From: JBGSON01 sp041739085
GTDB lineage: Bacteria; Patescibacteriota; Gracilibacteria; CAIRYL01
Reading direction: 5' to 3'
Assembly (NCBI GenBank): GCA_041739085.1
Contig: JBGSON010000041.1
Location: forward strand, 1 to 21,876
Length of the DNA stretch: 21,876 bases
Part shown: piece by piece, positions 7,143-14,248 of the stretch
How the letters are laid out: every line of letters begins with the position of its first letter
Numbering within the stretch: position 1 is the stretch's first letter
The notes under the pieces: model-generated
What the model was told of the DNA's origin: nothing
Database searches by the model: none
The model's input: only the letters and a program-made list of their open reading frames with translations
Position numbers and translations under genes: made by a program

Positions 7143-7871
7143 ATGGATGAGCAAAACCCAAATAAAAGCTTCTATACTCCCGCATCCCCATCCCCATCTC
7201 CATCTTCTCTTCAGTGCAAGAAGATGAATAGTGATGACGATGATGAAAACATTCAGGTCCCTTATAAAATGGAGGACTTCCGGGAATCGCCGGCTTCTCC
7301 GTGGGGAAAAATCTTACCGAGCATCGTTGCCATTGGGATCATCCTTCTCGGGAAATTTGTTCTCTTTCCTCAGTCGTTCGCCGAGAAAGTATTTAGTGCG
7401 ATGGAAGATGATTTGAACGAGATCGTGAAAGTGAAAGAGGAGCAGTTCTTTCCCATGCTCGAACAGTTTATATCAGATGCAAGTTCATATACCGCATCGG
7501 AAGAGTCACTCTATGCGTCCCTTGAAAAAATTCAGAAAATGGCTTCGGATCTCACCATGATGTTCAGAGAGTCAGAAGTGAGATTCCCCTACGGGGATTT
7601 CTCCCAGGAAGAAAAACAAAAAATCGAGAACTACTTTGATCTCTCCATTGCCTTTCATGAGGGCCAGGAAGCGTACCTCAAAAATGTCGGGACGTGCCTC
7701 GACATGGTCTTCGCACAGGAATCCGACGCTGTCTCGTATTGCCTTCAGATCGATTCCGACTGGTATGACGTTGCGAGCGAATACGCTGAAAATGTCATGA
7801 ATACCCTTGAAATGACGGATGAAGAGAGGGACGCATTCCAAGAGGAGTTTTTCCGGGAGCCGGAATACTGA
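7143..7871 (+). CDS. orphan single-pass membrane protein
   Basis: A 242-residue protein I do not recognise. The first 50 residues are polar and disordered-looking, with a Ser-Pro run (ASPSPSPSSLQ) and an acidic patch (SDDDDE). One membrane helix spans about 56-76 (KILPSIVAIGIILLGKFVLF), followed by a long acidic helical region (about 80-240) rich in Glu, Asp and aromatics, with two late cysteines (VGTCLDMV and VSYCLQID). The charge pattern suggests the C-terminal region is outside the membrane face as an all-helical domain. It has its own good promoter. It ends 87 bases before the radical SAM gene, on the same strand, so it may be co-transcribed with that operon; a functional link is only inference. 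Confidence 0.72.
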   Translation: MDEQNPNKSFYTPASPSPSPSSLQCKKMNSDDDDENIQVPYKMEDFRESPASPWGKILPSIVAIGIILLGKFVLFPQSFAEKVFSAMEDDLNEIVKVKEEQFFPMLEQFISDASSYTASEESLYASLEKIQKMASDLTMMFRESEVRFPYGDFSQEEKQKIENYFDLSIAFHEGQEAYLKNVGTCLDMVFAQESDAVSYCLQIDSDWYDVASEYAENVMNTLEMTDEERDAFQEEFFREPEY

Positions 7872-7958
7872 TTTACCGCAAAGGGAAATATGTTTCCGGA
7901 GAGATGGATAGAGCTCAAAAATTTGACTTTCCCGAGAAACCTGGAGGAAAATTATAGA

Positions 7959-9056
7959 ATGAAACAAGCACTCCTCTTTGAGCGGCTTCAGAAAACGAAA
8001 AATGCGGTCCGGTGCACCGCGTGCGCAAGAAAATGTGTCATCGCCGACGGAAAGAGCGGGTTCTGCGGAGTGCGCGCAAATATCGGGGGTGAGCTCTTTC
8101 TCACACCGTACGACAAGGCGATCGGATGCCATCTCGATCCTATTGAGAAAAAACCGCTTTACCATTTTCTTCCTGGGACTCCCGTATTTTCTTTCGGCAC
8201 GTACGGGTGTAATTTCGGCTGTCTCTTCTGCCAAAATTCCGACATGTCCCATACCCCGAGGGAGCTCCACGCCGACGACTACCACCTCCTCCTCGGCGAT
8301 ATTGCCGACAAGACGCCCGAGAAGATCGTGAATTTCTGCGTTCAGAATGACATCCCTTCCATCGCGTACACCTACAACGAACCGACTATCTTCGCGGAAT
8401 ACTTCCTCGATACTGCCATCCTCGCGAAAAAACACGGGATCAGGAATATCCTCGTTTCAAACGGCTTCTTTTCCGAAGAGCTCCTGGAAAAGATGAAAGG
8501 AGTCATCGACGGGATCAATATCGACCTCAAGGGATTTTCAGATGGGTTTTACCGGAAGAACTGCCAGGCGCGTCTTTCCCCCAAGGCCGCACCGGATCTT
8601 TCCTCATTCCCAAAAAAATATCAGAAGTACAAGGAACTCGGACGGATCCTTAAAAATATCGAATTGACGCATAAATCAGGGATCTGGCTGGAAGTGACGA
8701 CGCTCGTCATCCTCGGGGAAAATGATTCCGATCGCATTCTCCGGAATATCGCGGAATTCCTCGTATTTGTTTCTCCGGACATCCCCTGGCACATCTCTGC
8801 ATTCCATCCCGCCTTCAAGATGCTCGATATCCCGGCAACGCCGAAAGAACTCCTCCAGAAAGCGTATGAGGCCGGAAAAAAATCCGGTCTCCATTTTGTG
8901 TACACGGGAAACATCACTCACGGGAAAGAGAATACGGAATGTCCGGAATGCGGAAAAACGCTCATCACCCGCCATCACTACTTCATCATGGAAAATCTCA
9001 TCATCGACGGAAAATGCCCCCATTGCCAACACTCTCTCTCAGGAATATGGAAGTAA
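7959..9056 (+). CDS. AmmeMemoRadiSam system radical SAM enzyme
   Basis: A 365-residue radical S-adenosylmethionine enzyme of the AmmeMemoRadiSam type. GTYGCNFGCLFCQN holds the CxxxCxxC cluster motif (Cys 84, 88, 91). In front is a cysteine-rich segment with CTACARKC and GFCGVR (19, 22, 26, 36), standard for this family. AYTYNEPTIF and INIDLKGF match the SAM and core strands, and a C-terminal zinc-ribbon-like part has CPECG and CPHC (328, 331, 353, 356). About 23 residues near 206-228 (between CQARL and ILKNIE) look like an insertion relative to typical members. The ATG at 7959 has GGAGG at 7943-7947 and matches the family start; the longer frame from 7890 does not. Its 3' end overlaps the Memo gene by 10 bases. 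The physiological substrate is unknown. Confidence 0.93.
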   Translation: MKQALLFERLQKTKNAVRCTACARKCVIADGKSGFCGVRANIGGELFLTPYDKAIGCHLDPIEKKPLYHFLPGTPVFSFGTYGCNFGCLFCQNSDMSHTPRELHADDYHLLLGDIADKTPEKIVNFCVQNDIPSIAYTYNEPTIFAEYFLDTAILAKKHGIRNILVSNGFFSEELLEKMKGVIDGINIDLKGFSDGFYRKNCQARLSPKAAPDLSSFPKKYQKYKELGRILKNIELTHKSGIWLEVTTLVILGENDSDRILRNIAEFLVFVSPDIPWHISAFHPAFKMLDIPATPKELLQKAYEAGKKSGLHFVYTGNITHGKENTECPECGKTLITRHHYFIMENLIIDGKCPHCQHSLSGIWK

Positions 9057-9883
9057 AGGACATGAACGTTGCCGGCACATTCTATCCCGCCCACCCGGAA
9101 AAACTCACGGAGCAGGTCTCCGCGTTCCTGAAGAGGGCGTCGAAAAACTCATCGAAGATCGACGGGCACGTCCGCGGGATCATCGTCCCCCATGCGGGAT
9201 ACATCTATTCCGGACAGGTCGCCGCGTATGCATTCGATGTTCTCGCGAAAGAAATCAAAGGACGAAAGGCTGTCGGAAAAATACGGATCGTCATCCTCTC
9301 CCCGTCCCACTACTATCCGTTTCAAGGTGCGGCGACTGCGGATTACGATGGGTTCAGAACACCTCTCGGAGAAGTCTCTTCCCGGAGCATCCTCCGCGAG
9401 AAAGGAGTGGTAGAAGGTGAGATCAGAAATATCCCTGAGCTGTTTTTGAAGGAACACTCCCTGGAAGTGGAACTCCCCTTTCTCCAGACGGCACTTGAAG
9501 GGACTCCTTTCATCATCCTTCCTCTCCTCATCGGAGAGAGTGACCCGAAGGTCCTCGCGGACGCAATCGCTCCCTTTGCCGAAGATCCGGACACGTATTT
9601 TGTCGTTTCATCGGATCTCTCCCATTTCCATACCGATGAAATCGCGAGGGACAAAGACTTGAGCCTTTGCCAGACGGTGGAAAATCTTGATTTCGAAAAA
9701 ATGGGATGCGGAGAGGCATGCGGAAAAACGGGCATTGAGACGATGATGCATCTCGCGAAGGAAAACGGGTGGAGGATCGACTGCCTCCTCTACGAAAACT
9801 CGTCTGCTACCTCCGGCGATTTCTCGAAAGTCGTTGGCTACGGGGCATTTGTGGTCTATGATGAAACCAAACCCCATGAATGA
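9047..9883 (+). CDS. AmmeMemoRadiSam system protein B (Memo homologue)
   Basis: A 278-residue Memo-family protein, related to extradiol dioxygenases and able to bind a metal. NVAGTFYPA starts the domain. The expected metal ligands are present: VPHAGYIYSG (His49), LSPSHYYPF (His88), SSDLSHFHTD (His193) and EACGKTGI (Cys225), corresponding to His49, His81, His192 and Cys244 of human MEMO1. SSATSGDFSKVVGYGAF closes the fold. The ATG at 9047 lies inside the end of the radical SAM gene; the ATG at 9062 is a possible shorter start. A frame extending back to 8939 exists but would read through the upstream coding sequence. The gene overlaps the AMMECR1 gene by 8 bases, so all three are translationally coupled. 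Activity in bacteria is not established. Confidence 0.93.
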   Translation: MEVKDMNVAGTFYPAHPEKLTEQVSAFLKRASKNSSKIDGHVRGIIVPHAGYIYSGQVAAYAFDVLAKEIKGRKAVGKIRIVILSPSHYYPFQGAATADYDGFRTPLGEVSSRSILREKGVVEGEIRNIPELFLKEHSLEVELPFLQTALEGTPFIILPLLIGESDPKVLADAIAPFAEDPDTYFVVSSDLSHFHTDEIARDKDLSLCQTVENLDFEKMGCGEACGKTGIETMMHLAKENGWRIDCLLYENSSATSGDFSKVVGYGAFVVYDETKPHE

Positions 9884-10442
9884 ATTTTCAAATGAAGAGA
9901 GAAGATCTCTTCTCCTCATCGCACGGAACGCCATCGCGAAAAAGCTTGGAGAAGGCCTCTCTCCCGGTATCGCCAAACTCACCGACGCGAAATTTTTTAC
10001 TCCGCGCGGAGTCTTTGTGACCCTCGAGATCGAATCCGCTCTCCGCGGATGCATCGGGAATATTCTCCCTGCCTATCCCCTCATCCGGGCGATTGAAAAG
10101 AATGCCGTGCACGCCGCGTTCGATGATCCCCGCTTTGCTCCCATAACGAACACGGAATTCGACCGGCTCACCATCGAGATCTCCGTCCTCTCCATCCCAA
10201 AACCCCTTGAATTCCATTCGCCGGATGATCTCCTCAAGAAAATCAAACCCGGAGAAGACGGGGTCGTTCTCAGGAAGGGAGCTTTTTCCGCGACTTTTCT
10301 CCCGCAGGTGTGGGAGGACCTCGCTGGTCCCTTCACTTTTTTCGAACATCTTTCCCTCAAAGCCGGCCTCGATAAAGACAGCTGGAAAGATTCTGAAATC
10401 GAAACATACCGGGTCGAGAAATGGAACGAAGATCACACATGA
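9876..10442 (+). CDS. AmmeMemoRadiSam system protein A (AMMECR1 domain)
   Basis: A 188-residue AMMECR1-domain protein. The hallmark LRGCIG lies at 56-61, preceded by RGVFVTLEI and followed by NAVHAAFDDPRFAPIT, the DPRF block typical of the family, then IEISVLSIPK and GAFSATFLPQVW, and a terminal YRVE. The length matches single-domain members. The start at 9876 (MNEFSNEER) fits the family and overlaps the Memo stop; in-frame ATGs at 9858 and 9861 would add five or six residues. It is the last gene of the operon. Its stop abuts the stop of the convergent trmB without a base between. AMMECR1 proteins are thought to be enzymes or nucleotide binders, but the reaction is unknown. Confidence 0.93.
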   Translation: MNEFSNEERRSLLLIARNAIAKKLGEGLSPGIAKLTDAKFFTPRGVFVTLEIESALRGCIGNILPAYPLIRAIEKNAVHAAFDDPRFAPITNTEFDRLTIEISVLSIPKPLEFHSPDDLLKKIKPGEDGVVLRKGAFSATFLPQVWEDLAGPFTFFEHLSLKAGLDKDSWKDSEIETYRVEKWNEDHT

Positions 10443-11075
10443 TCACATGAGTGTAGCGGAGAGATAGGAAAGGACATTTCCTTCCTTCCGAAACGATTCC
10501 CCATAAAACGTGCGGATCGATGCGATTTCATGCGTTGAATCTTCCGGCACGGAATACATGACCTCGATGATCTTTCCTCCGGATTTCTCAATTGTGGAAA
10601 TCGAATACTTTAGAAAAACCTGATTATCGGTCTTGAGATCGAGCCGACCGCCAATCCGGAGAATTGCGCGGTAGATCTCGAGGAAACCGGAAGCAGTGAG
10701 CCGGCGTTTTTCATGCTTCTGGCGCGGATAAGGATCGGGAAATGGGATGATGATCTCATGGATGGATCCGGGAGAAAAATACGCCATGAGGTCCTCCGCT
10801 TTGGTCTGGAGAAAGAATGCGTTCGTGAGCTTCTTTTCTCTGCTCTCATCCGCACCGAGAAAAAGTCTCTCACCCTGATAATCAATGCCGATGAAGATTT
10901 TTTCCGGATGTTTCTCCGCAAGTGCGATCGTACATTCTCCCCTCCCGCATCCGAGTTCGAGGACAACAGGTTTTTCCCGGATCAATTCCCGGAGCGAGTC
11001 GGCTTTTTCCTTCCCGATGAAAACATTCGGGAAGGAGGGAAGGAGCTTGAATTTATCTTTTTTCTTTCTCGACAT
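10443..11075 (-). CDS. trmB: tRNA (guanine-N7-)-methyltransferase
   Basis: A 210-residue TrmB that uses S-adenosylmethionine to make m7G at position 46 of tRNA. Motif I is VVLELGCGRGE (37-47), IFIGIDYQGERL follows, and FPDPYPRQKHEKRRL is the substrate-binding signature (normally FPDPWPKKRHHKRRL; here Tyr replaces Trp). The late STHEIASIRTFYGESFRKEG fits the C-terminal region. The frame is open back to 11198, but that part is made of the 7-nt and 8-nt repeats, so I start at MSRKKKDKF (11075), where homologues begin. The gene is transcribed towards the AmmeMemoRadiSam operon and stops back-to-back with it. The leader upstream carries the ACAAANN array. Confidence 0.93.
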   Translation of the reverse strand: MSRKKKDKFKLLPSFPNVFIGKEKADSLRELIREKPVVLELGCGRGECTIALAEKHPEKIFIGIDYQGERLFLGADESREKKLTNAFFLQTKAEDLMAYFSPGSIHEIIIPFPDPYPRQKHEKRRLTASGFLEIYRAILRIGGRLDLKTDNQVFLKYSISTIEKSGGKIIEVMYSVPEDSTHEIASIRTFYGESFRKEGNVLSYLSATLM

Positions 11076-11093
11076 GGGAGAAAACGTGAAAAT

Positions 11094-11126
11094 ACAAAGA
11101 ACAAAATACAAAGTACAAAACCAAAA
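11094..11126 (-). repeat. 7-nt phased array, core ACAAA (TTTGT on trmB strand)
   Basis: ACAAA occurs at 11094, 11101, 11108 and 11115, exactly seven bases apart, with variable two-base spacers (GA, AT, GT, AC); a degenerate fifth unit, CAAAAGG, follows at 11122. It lies within 20-50 bases upstream of the trmB ATG and is read as TTTGTNN on that strand. Confidence 0.8.
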
Positions 11127-11143
11127 GGAAACAGGAAAGTGTT

Positions 11144-11245
11144 CAAGCTGGCAAGCAAACAAGTAATGAAATACTAAAACGCTTGCTCGCTTGAACACTT
11201 GCTTGCTTGAACACTTGCTCGCTTGAACACTTGTTCGCTTGAAAA
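11144..11245. repeat. 8-nt phased CTTGNNNN array, locus A (inverted)
   Basis: On the plus strand CTTG starts at 11182, 11190, 11198, 11206, 11214, 11222, 11230 and 11238, eight units in perfect 8-nt phase. The following tetramers are CTCG, AACA, CTTG, AACA, CTCG, AACA, TTCG and AAAA, so a 16-nt alternation is also visible. To the left, CAAG (the same core on the other strand) occurs at 11144, 11152 and 11160, also in 8-nt phase. The two arms can pair: GTGTTCAAGC plus CAAGC against GCTTG plus GCTTGAACAC, across a 24-base loop. It fills the divergent gap between trmB and the dihydrouridine synthase gene. Confidence 0.88.
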
Positions 11246-11310
11246 CTTCTTCTTCTCCTTTACGCAGCTCATCTCACCCCATAGAATAGTGAACGCTGTT
11301 TCCGAACTCC

Positions 11311-12354
11311 ATGGTCTCCCGCGGCTTCTGGGACGCTCTCCCGGATCCGATCATCGGCCTCTCCCCCATGGACGGCGTCACCGACGCGCCTTTCCGTTCC
11401 ATCGTCGCGAAAACGGGGAAACCGTCTTTCATGATCACGGAATTCGTGAATGTCGAAGGACTTTCCCGGGGAGCTACCTCGCTTCTCTCTGCGTTCAAAT
11501 ATTCTGAAGCGGAGCGTCCGATTGTCGCGCAGATCTACGGGATCGAGGAGGATTCGCTCTACAATTCCGCTCTCATCGCGGCTCATCTCGGATTCGACGG
11601 GATTGATTTGAATATGGGATGTCCGGCACGAAAAGTGGCGAGACGGGGATCGGGAGCGGGGCTCATCGCCATGCCTGAAACGGCGAAGAAACTCATTCGC
11701 ATCGCAAAAAGAGCGGCGGAGGATTTCGCGGAAGGTATGACGCTCGAAAAAGCAAAGATCCGCCCGAAGATCATCAAGGCAGTGAAACTTCTCCATCCGG
11801 AAAAACCGGATCGACGACTCATCCCCGTTTCTGTAAAAACACGGATCGGCTATGACGCGCCAACGCACAAGAAATGGATCGGAGAACTTTTGAAAGAATC
11901 TCCGGCGGCGATTTCGCTTCACGGAAGAACGCTGAAGCAGATGTATTCGGGAAGAGCTGACTGGAATGCCATCGGAGAGGCCGCTGAGATCTGCAAAGGA
12001 TCAGGGACTCTTCTCCTTGGGAACGGAGACATTACCTCCGTCGAAGATGCGAAGGAAAAAATCAAAACTTATGGAGTCGATGGCGTCCTCATCGGAAGGG
12101 CGGTCTATGGAAATCCCTGGATCTTCACGGGAAAAGAACCGGACTTGAGTGATCGCATACAAATCGCGATCGAGCATTCCCGGCTCTACGAAGAGATCAT
12201 GCCGGAGCGTCATTTCTGGAACATGCGAAAACATCTCGCCTGGTATGTGAAAGGATTCCCCGGAGCGGGAGAAGTACGGAAGAAGCTCATGAAGACGGAT
12301 TCGTCGAAAGATGTGGAGGAGATACTCGGAGGACTTATGGAAGCCGGCAAGTAA
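11311..12354 (+). CDS. dus: tRNA-dihydrouridine synthase
   Basis: A 347-residue FMN-dependent enzyme that reduces uridine to dihydrouridine in tRNA. The N-terminal LSPMDGVTDAPFRSI binds flavin, IDLNMGCPARKVARRGSGAGL contains the catalytic cysteine (Cys104), and ISLHGRTLKQMYSGRADW and LLGNGDITS plus GVLIGRAVYGNPWIF form the rest of the TIM barrel FMN site. The C-terminal HFWNMRKHLAWYVKGFPGA is the helical domain found in DusB-type proteins. Around residues 135-165 (GMTLEKAKIRPKIIKAVKLLHPEKPD) there is extra sequence compared with short DusB. The ATG at 11311 agrees with the family; the gene's last codons merge into the 8-nt repeat array B. It is followed by dtd, another tRNA gene. Confidence 0.94.
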   Translation: MVSRGFWDALPDPIIGLSPMDGVTDAPFRSIVAKTGKPSFMITEFVNVEGLSRGATSLLSAFKYSEAERPIVAQIYGIEEDSLYNSALIAAHLGFDGIDLNMGCPARKVARRGSGAGLIAMPETAKKLIRIAKRAAEDFAEGMTLEKAKIRPKIIKAVKLLHPEKPDRRLIPVSVKTRIGYDAPTHKKWIGELLKESPAAISLHGRTLKQMYSGRADWNAIGEAAEICKGSGTLLLGNGDITSVEDAKEKIKTYGVDGVLIGRAVYGNPWIFTGKEPDLSDRIQIAIEHSRLYEEIMPERHFWNMRKHLAWYVKGFPGAGEVRKKLMKTDSSKDVEEILGGLMEAGK

Positions 12355-12423
12355 GCGCTCAAGCAAGCAAGCGTTTAAGCAAGCAAGGGAACAAGCGTTC
12401 AAGTGGGCAAGGCAGCAAGAAAC
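12352..12423 (-). repeat. 8-nt phased CTTGNNNN array, locus B
   Basis: Read on the plus strand as CAAG/TAAG plus four bases, units start at 12352, 12360, 12368, 12376, 12384, 12392, 12400, 12408 and 12416: nine in strict 8-nt phase. The cores at 12352 and 12376 are TAAG, the rest CAAG; the tetramers vary (CGCT, CAAG, CGTT, CAAG, GGAA, CGTT, TGGG, GCAG, AAAC). The first unit covers the stop codon of the dihydrouridine synthase. Confidence 0.88.
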
Positions 12424-12488
12424 AACTTTATAAACCTTATGAACTTATACAAACTCTTATAAACTTTTAAGAACTTTTACAAACTTAT
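12424..12488 (+). repeat. 9-10-nt phased AAC-anchored A/T-rich array
   Basis: AAC recurs at 12424, 12433, 12442, 12452, 12462, 12472 and 12482, with intervals of 9, 9, 10, 10, 10 and 10 bases. The consensus is about AACTTTTAYA. It follows locus B without a gap and ends five bases before the dtd ATG. Ten-base phasing of A/T tracts would be expected to curve the DNA. Confidence 0.75.
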
Positions 12489-12492
12489 TCTC

Positions 12493-12948
12493 ATGCGTGC
12501 TCATCTTCAGAGAGTGAAAAATGCGTCTGTCACCGTCGACGGAAAAATCACCGGTGAAATCGAAAAAGGCATTCTCATCCTCCTCGGCATCACCCATGAG
12601 GACACGGTCAAAGACATTGAATTCCTCGTCGAGAAAATCGTGAATCTCCGCATTTTTCCGGGAGAGAAAAGCACATTTGATCGGTCTCTCCTGGAAACCG
12701 GATACTCTGCCCTCGTTGTGTCGCAGTTCACGCTCTATGCGGACTTACGAAAAGGCCGGCGCCCGGATTTCACCGACGCGGCGAAACCGGATATCGCCAT
12801 TCCTCTCTACGAAGCATTTCTCGCATCATTGAAAAAGAGAAATATCAAAACGGAAGCCGGAATATTCGGGGCGATGATGGAAGTCTCGCTCGTAAATGAC
12901 GGTCCGGTGACGATCCTTCTCGATTCAGAAGTGAGGAGGAAGTCGTGA
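12493..12948 (+). CDS. dtd: D-aminoacyl-tRNA deacylase
   Basis: A 151-residue Dtd that hydrolyses D-amino acids (and mischarged glycine) from tRNA, keeping translation homochiral. It begins MRAHLQRVKNASVTVDGK, carries the catalytic and substrate-sensing SQFTLYAD (77-84, the SQxTL motif), KGRRPDF, and near the end NDGPVT (135-140), matching the NxGP cross-subunit motif. Length and motif order are canonical. The start is directly preceded by the 10-nt phased A/T-rich array, with no clear Shine-Dalgarno. It is on the same strand as the dihydrouridine synthase, 138 bases downstream, with two repeat arrays filling the gap. Confidence 0.95.
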   Translation: MRAHLQRVKNASVTVDGKITGEIEKGILILLGITHEDTVKDIEFLVEKIVNLRIFPGEKSTFDRSLLETGYSALVVSQFTLYADLRKGRRPDFTDAAKPDIAIPLYEAFLASLKKRNIKTEAGIFGAMMEVSLVNDGPVTILLDSEVRRKS

Positions 12949-12976
12949 TTTTTTCAAAGATACCTTTGATTTGGGA

Positions 12977-12996
12977 GTCGCCCCTCCTGGGGCGAC
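12977..12996. repeat. perfect 8-bp-stem hairpin downstream of dtd
   Basis: GTCGCCCC and GGGGCGAC flank a four-base loop. There is no T-run after it, so it is not a classical terminator; it sits next to the dispersed palindrome at 12997. Confidence 0.6.
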
Positions 12997-13030
12997 CCTG
13001 GCGTCACCCGAGGACGGGTGACTGCCAAGG
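12997..13030. repeat. dispersed palindromic element, copy 1
   Basis: GTCACCC (13003-13009) pairs with GGGTGAC (13016-13022); outside these CCTGGC pairs with GCCAAGG across one bulged base, giving a stem of about 13-14 bp. A near-identical copy lies at 15707-15741. The shared sequence extends a few bases past the stem into GAAA. Confidence 0.75.
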
Positions 13031-13121
13031 AAACCTCATCCCAGAAGCTGCGACGAGTGTGAATTGATTAGAAATAAGATATGAAATGCGGTACAATGCA
13101 AGAAGCATAATTTAAGTTTTC

Positions 13122-13565
13122 ATGGAAGATTTCGGAGTAAAATTACATCCGGTGAAAAAGATACAGTTGTGGCAAACAATAAAGAAAACAGTGTTTGGTA
13201 AAATGGATAATAACGTTATTACTCCTGAGCGGGCGGATGAAATACTCGGCAATATCAGGGAAAAAATTACTCAAGTGAATTCTCCGGAGCAAGCGAAAGA
13301 GTTCTACCTCGCCTTGCCTCAAATGTATAGAGAACTCGCACCGGTGACGCAGAATTTCATAGTCCAAGAATCGAGAGCAATGGAACAATTACTCGCCTTG
13401 TTCCTGGATGTCATCATTGATGAAAAAGGGATTGATTCAGCTGGAGACCTAATGGAAAGGATGCATGATTCTGATGATCAGATCTTGCTCATTCAAGAGT
13501 TTCAAGTTCAATATCCCGATGAATTCAGGATTTGTTTGCAGCGGTTTTCACAAAAGTTTGCTTGA
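13122..13565 (+). CDS. orphan helical cytoplasmic protein
   Basis: A 147-residue protein I do not recognise. It has no signal peptide or membrane segment and is mostly amphipathic helix, acidic towards the C-terminus (IIDEKGIDSAGDLMERMHDSDDQ), with a terminal QYPDEFRICLQRFSQKF. A possible -10 box, TACAAT (13092-13097), lies upstream. Its base composition is visibly more A+T-rich than that of the flanking dtd gene. The next gene on the same strand is another orphan, 61 bases downstream, and a strong terminator follows that one, so the two probably form one small accessory unit. No function is proposed. Confidence 0.68.
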   Translation: MEDFGVKLHPVKKIQLWQTIKKTVFGKMDNNVITPERADEILGNIREKITQVNSPEQAKEFYLALPQMYRELAPVTQNFIVQESRAMEQLLALFLDVIIDEKGIDSAGDLMERMHDSDDQILLIQEFQVQYPDEFRICLQRFSQKFA

Positions 13566-13626
13566 AATTAAATTCAATTAATAGTATATTTATCTAATAA
13601 TTTCAATCATTCTCACAAAAACAAAT

Positions 13627-14199
13627 ATGGAAAAATTGAACTGTTTCAGAGGTCTGTTTGACCTCAGTCCCAATCGATTTATTTACCAGCAGCCACAGGA
13701 AGCTCCAAAGAGTGAGGCTGAAAAAGGTGAATCCCCAACAAAAACACCGGAAGAGAAAATGCTCGAGCAAAAGAAAGCCGATGTAAAGGACAAATACCCT
13801 GATACTATCGATACAGTCAACGCAAATGATCCGAAATTGCGGAAAATAGCTGAAGATATTTTAGGTAATCCGGAAAAACTTCGCCAGTTTTCTCGATCTA
13901 TCACGGAATTAAACAAATTCTCGGAGGAATTCGGACAATTCGCGGTAGACGATGCTGGGAACACATATCTACTATGGAAAGCCGATCTCATAATAGAAGT
14001 AATGATTGATTCCATAAAAACAAATCCAGAATTTCTAAAAAAATTAATGAATATATATGCTGACAAGGAGCCAGATGAGGGAGGTTATATTCCTGATCTG
14101 ATTTCAAAAAAAGGTTACTTAAAAGCCGAATCCGCCAACAAAACACCACCCATGAAACCAAACGATAGAGGCGTTGTGGGAAGTGGCGGGATGGATTGA
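13627..14199 (+). CDS. orphan hydrophilic protein
   Basis: A 190-residue protein without a recognisable domain. After MEKLNCFRGLFDLSPNRFIY comes a charged, Gln/Lys/Glu-rich linker (about 20-60) that is probably disordered, then a helical segment (about 65-150) and a Gly/Pro-containing tail (MKPNDRGVVGSGGMD). There is no signal peptide or membrane helix. Codons are A/T-rich compared with the neighbouring housekeeping genes, as in the preceding orphan gene. The gap before it (13566-13626) is very A/T-rich and may hold a promoter. A clear rho-independent terminator ends the unit 20 bases after the stop. Confidence 0.68.
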   Translation: MEKLNCFRGLFDLSPNRFIYQQPQEAPKSEAEKGESPTKTPEEKMLEQKKADVKDKYPDTIDTVNANDPKLRKIAEDILGNPEKLRQFSRSITELNKFSEEFGQFAVDDAGNTYLLWKADLIIEVMIDSIKTNPEFLKKLMNIYADKEPDEGGYIPDLISKKGYLKAESANKTPPMKPNDRGVVGSGGMD

Positions 14200-14218
14200 T
14201 ATTTGCACCCCCTCCGCT

Positions 14219-14248
14219 CGCTCGAGCCTCCGGACTCGAGCGTTTTTT
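14219..14248 (+). terminator. rho-independent terminator
   Basis: CGCTCGAG (14219-14226) pairs with CTCGAGCG (14235-14242) around an eight-base loop, directly followed by six T. It ends the two-orphan unit at 13122-14199. Confidence 0.88.

Noticed and set aside
7572..8435. 287-codon minus-strand frame opposite the radical SAM gene
   Set aside because: It crosses two real genes and shows no motif.
11144..11245. CRISPR array
   Set aside because: Units are 8 bases with 4-base spacers, far too short for repeats and spacers, and no cas genes are present.
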